Part shown: in pieces, positions 63,440 through 64,000 of the stretch
Layout of the letters: every line of letters begins with the position of its first letter
Position numbering within the stretch: the first letter of the stretch is position 1
NCBI RefSeq assembly: GCF_037975245.1
Contig: NC_092575.1
Span: forward strand, 10,758,001 to 10,822,000
DNA from: Apostichopus japonicus
Lineage: Eukaryota > Echinodermata > Holothuroidea > Aspidochirotida > Stichopodidae
Length of the DNA stretch: 64,000 nucleotides
Reading direction: 5' to 3'
Made by a program: the position numbers and the translations under genes
The notes under the pieces: model-generated
What the model was told of the DNA's origin: nothing
Databases searched by the model: none
The model's input: only the letters and a program-made list of their open reading frames with translations

Positions 63440-64000
63440 GCCCAGAAGGTTTATTCAGCTGAAGAGGTACAAAAGGTTTGGTGGCCTGATTGTGTTGGTA
63501 GGTGACCAAGCATCAATAAAATGTGTTGCTGCCGGGGCACACCCTGCATGGTAGGTGAGGGGGTCACAAAATAGGGGGGCAAAATATGCTTTTATTTAGC
63601 TGAAGAGGTACAAGCACAAAAGTTGGTGGATCTTATTCCCAGGAGGGTACCTTGCATCATGGTGGCAATGACAGCAATATCTGACTGCATGGGGCCCCAG
63701 ACAGTAGCCCAAAAGAGGCCCGCCCATATGGTATTATTCAGCTGAAAAGGTACAAGGGTGAATTCTTTTGCATTTGAACTATTACACATTGTGGTGTACT
63801 AAAACACTAATGACAGTAACTTTGTCCTGCATAGGGGCCCAAACAGTAGCCCTAAGAATGGGCCATGCGGTACAACCAGCTGTTGGCTAATTTATCTAGC
63901 TGTACAGGTACATGAACAAAACTTGTTGGATACTGCTCCCAGCAAGACTAATTACATTGCTGTAGCAACAACAGCAATATCTGCCTGCATGGGACCCCAG
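63440..64000. repeat. ~140-bp tandem repeat running off the right edge
   Basis: AGCTGAAGAGGTACA-type unit starts at about 63458, 63598, 63739 and 63897 (spacings 140, 141, 158). Also shared are GGTGGCAATGACAGCAATAT-like and GCATGGGGCCCCAGACAGTA-like blocks. At least four degenerate units. Confidence 0.8.

Overview
The window is eukaryotic, AT-rich and crowded with transposons and satellites. It looks like a marine deuterostome, most likely an echinoderm; sea cucumber is my guess, at low-to-moderate confidence. Evidence: small exons with GT-AG introns, long microsatellite-rich introns, BEL/Pao and non-LTR remnants, hAT-type elements, and a foldback element built from 15-bp units like the sea-urchin TU transposons. 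No bacterial genes, rRNA genes or CRISPR arrays are seen.

About 0-20.5 kb is gene-poor. It holds two coding-like minisatellites (0.67-1.43 and 2.55-3.57 kb), the 3' end of a LINE (5.3-5.75 kb, minus), a three-copy repeat split by a DNA transposon with a 5-bp target duplication (6.92-8.39 kb), a BEL/Pao remnant (8.93-9.21 kb), a tRNA-like SINE head (10.5 kb), a foldback MITE (15.84-16.0 kb), a ~290-bp satellite rich in AGGTCA half-sites (16.4-18.9 kb) and a hAT-like element (19.0-19.9 kb).

About 20.57-59.83 kb is one plus-strand gene. Exons 1-3 encode a signal peptide and a Reeler domain. They are followed by 34 intact single-exon EGF-like domains: 31 exons of 114 nt and 3 of 117 nt, all phase 1-1. 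Several broken exons lie among them. The exons fall into sequence families A, B, B', C, D, E and F and were amplified as cassettes: E-A at 26.8-36.4 kb (~2.66-kb units), C-A-B at 38.9-45.2 kb, B'-D-C at 45.7-58.2 kb (~2.8-kb units) and F x3 at 58.4-59.9 kb (~628-bp units). The product would be a secreted or matrix Reeler-multi-EGF (fibropellin-like) protein. No transmembrane or terminal exon was found, so the 3' end may lie outside the window.

Introns of this gene carry mobile DNA that dates the duplications: a foldback element present in three successive E-A units, a tRNA-derived SINE in four, two nested hAT-like elements at 37.2-38.3 kb with perfect 8-bp target duplications, a decayed LINE at 53.3-56.6 kb and a second SINE-like insert in two of the B'-D-C units. 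About 60-64 kb holds a putative 2.17-kb DNA transposon with a 109-codon minus-strand ORF, a broken LINE endonuclease and a ~140-bp tandem repeat running off the right edge.
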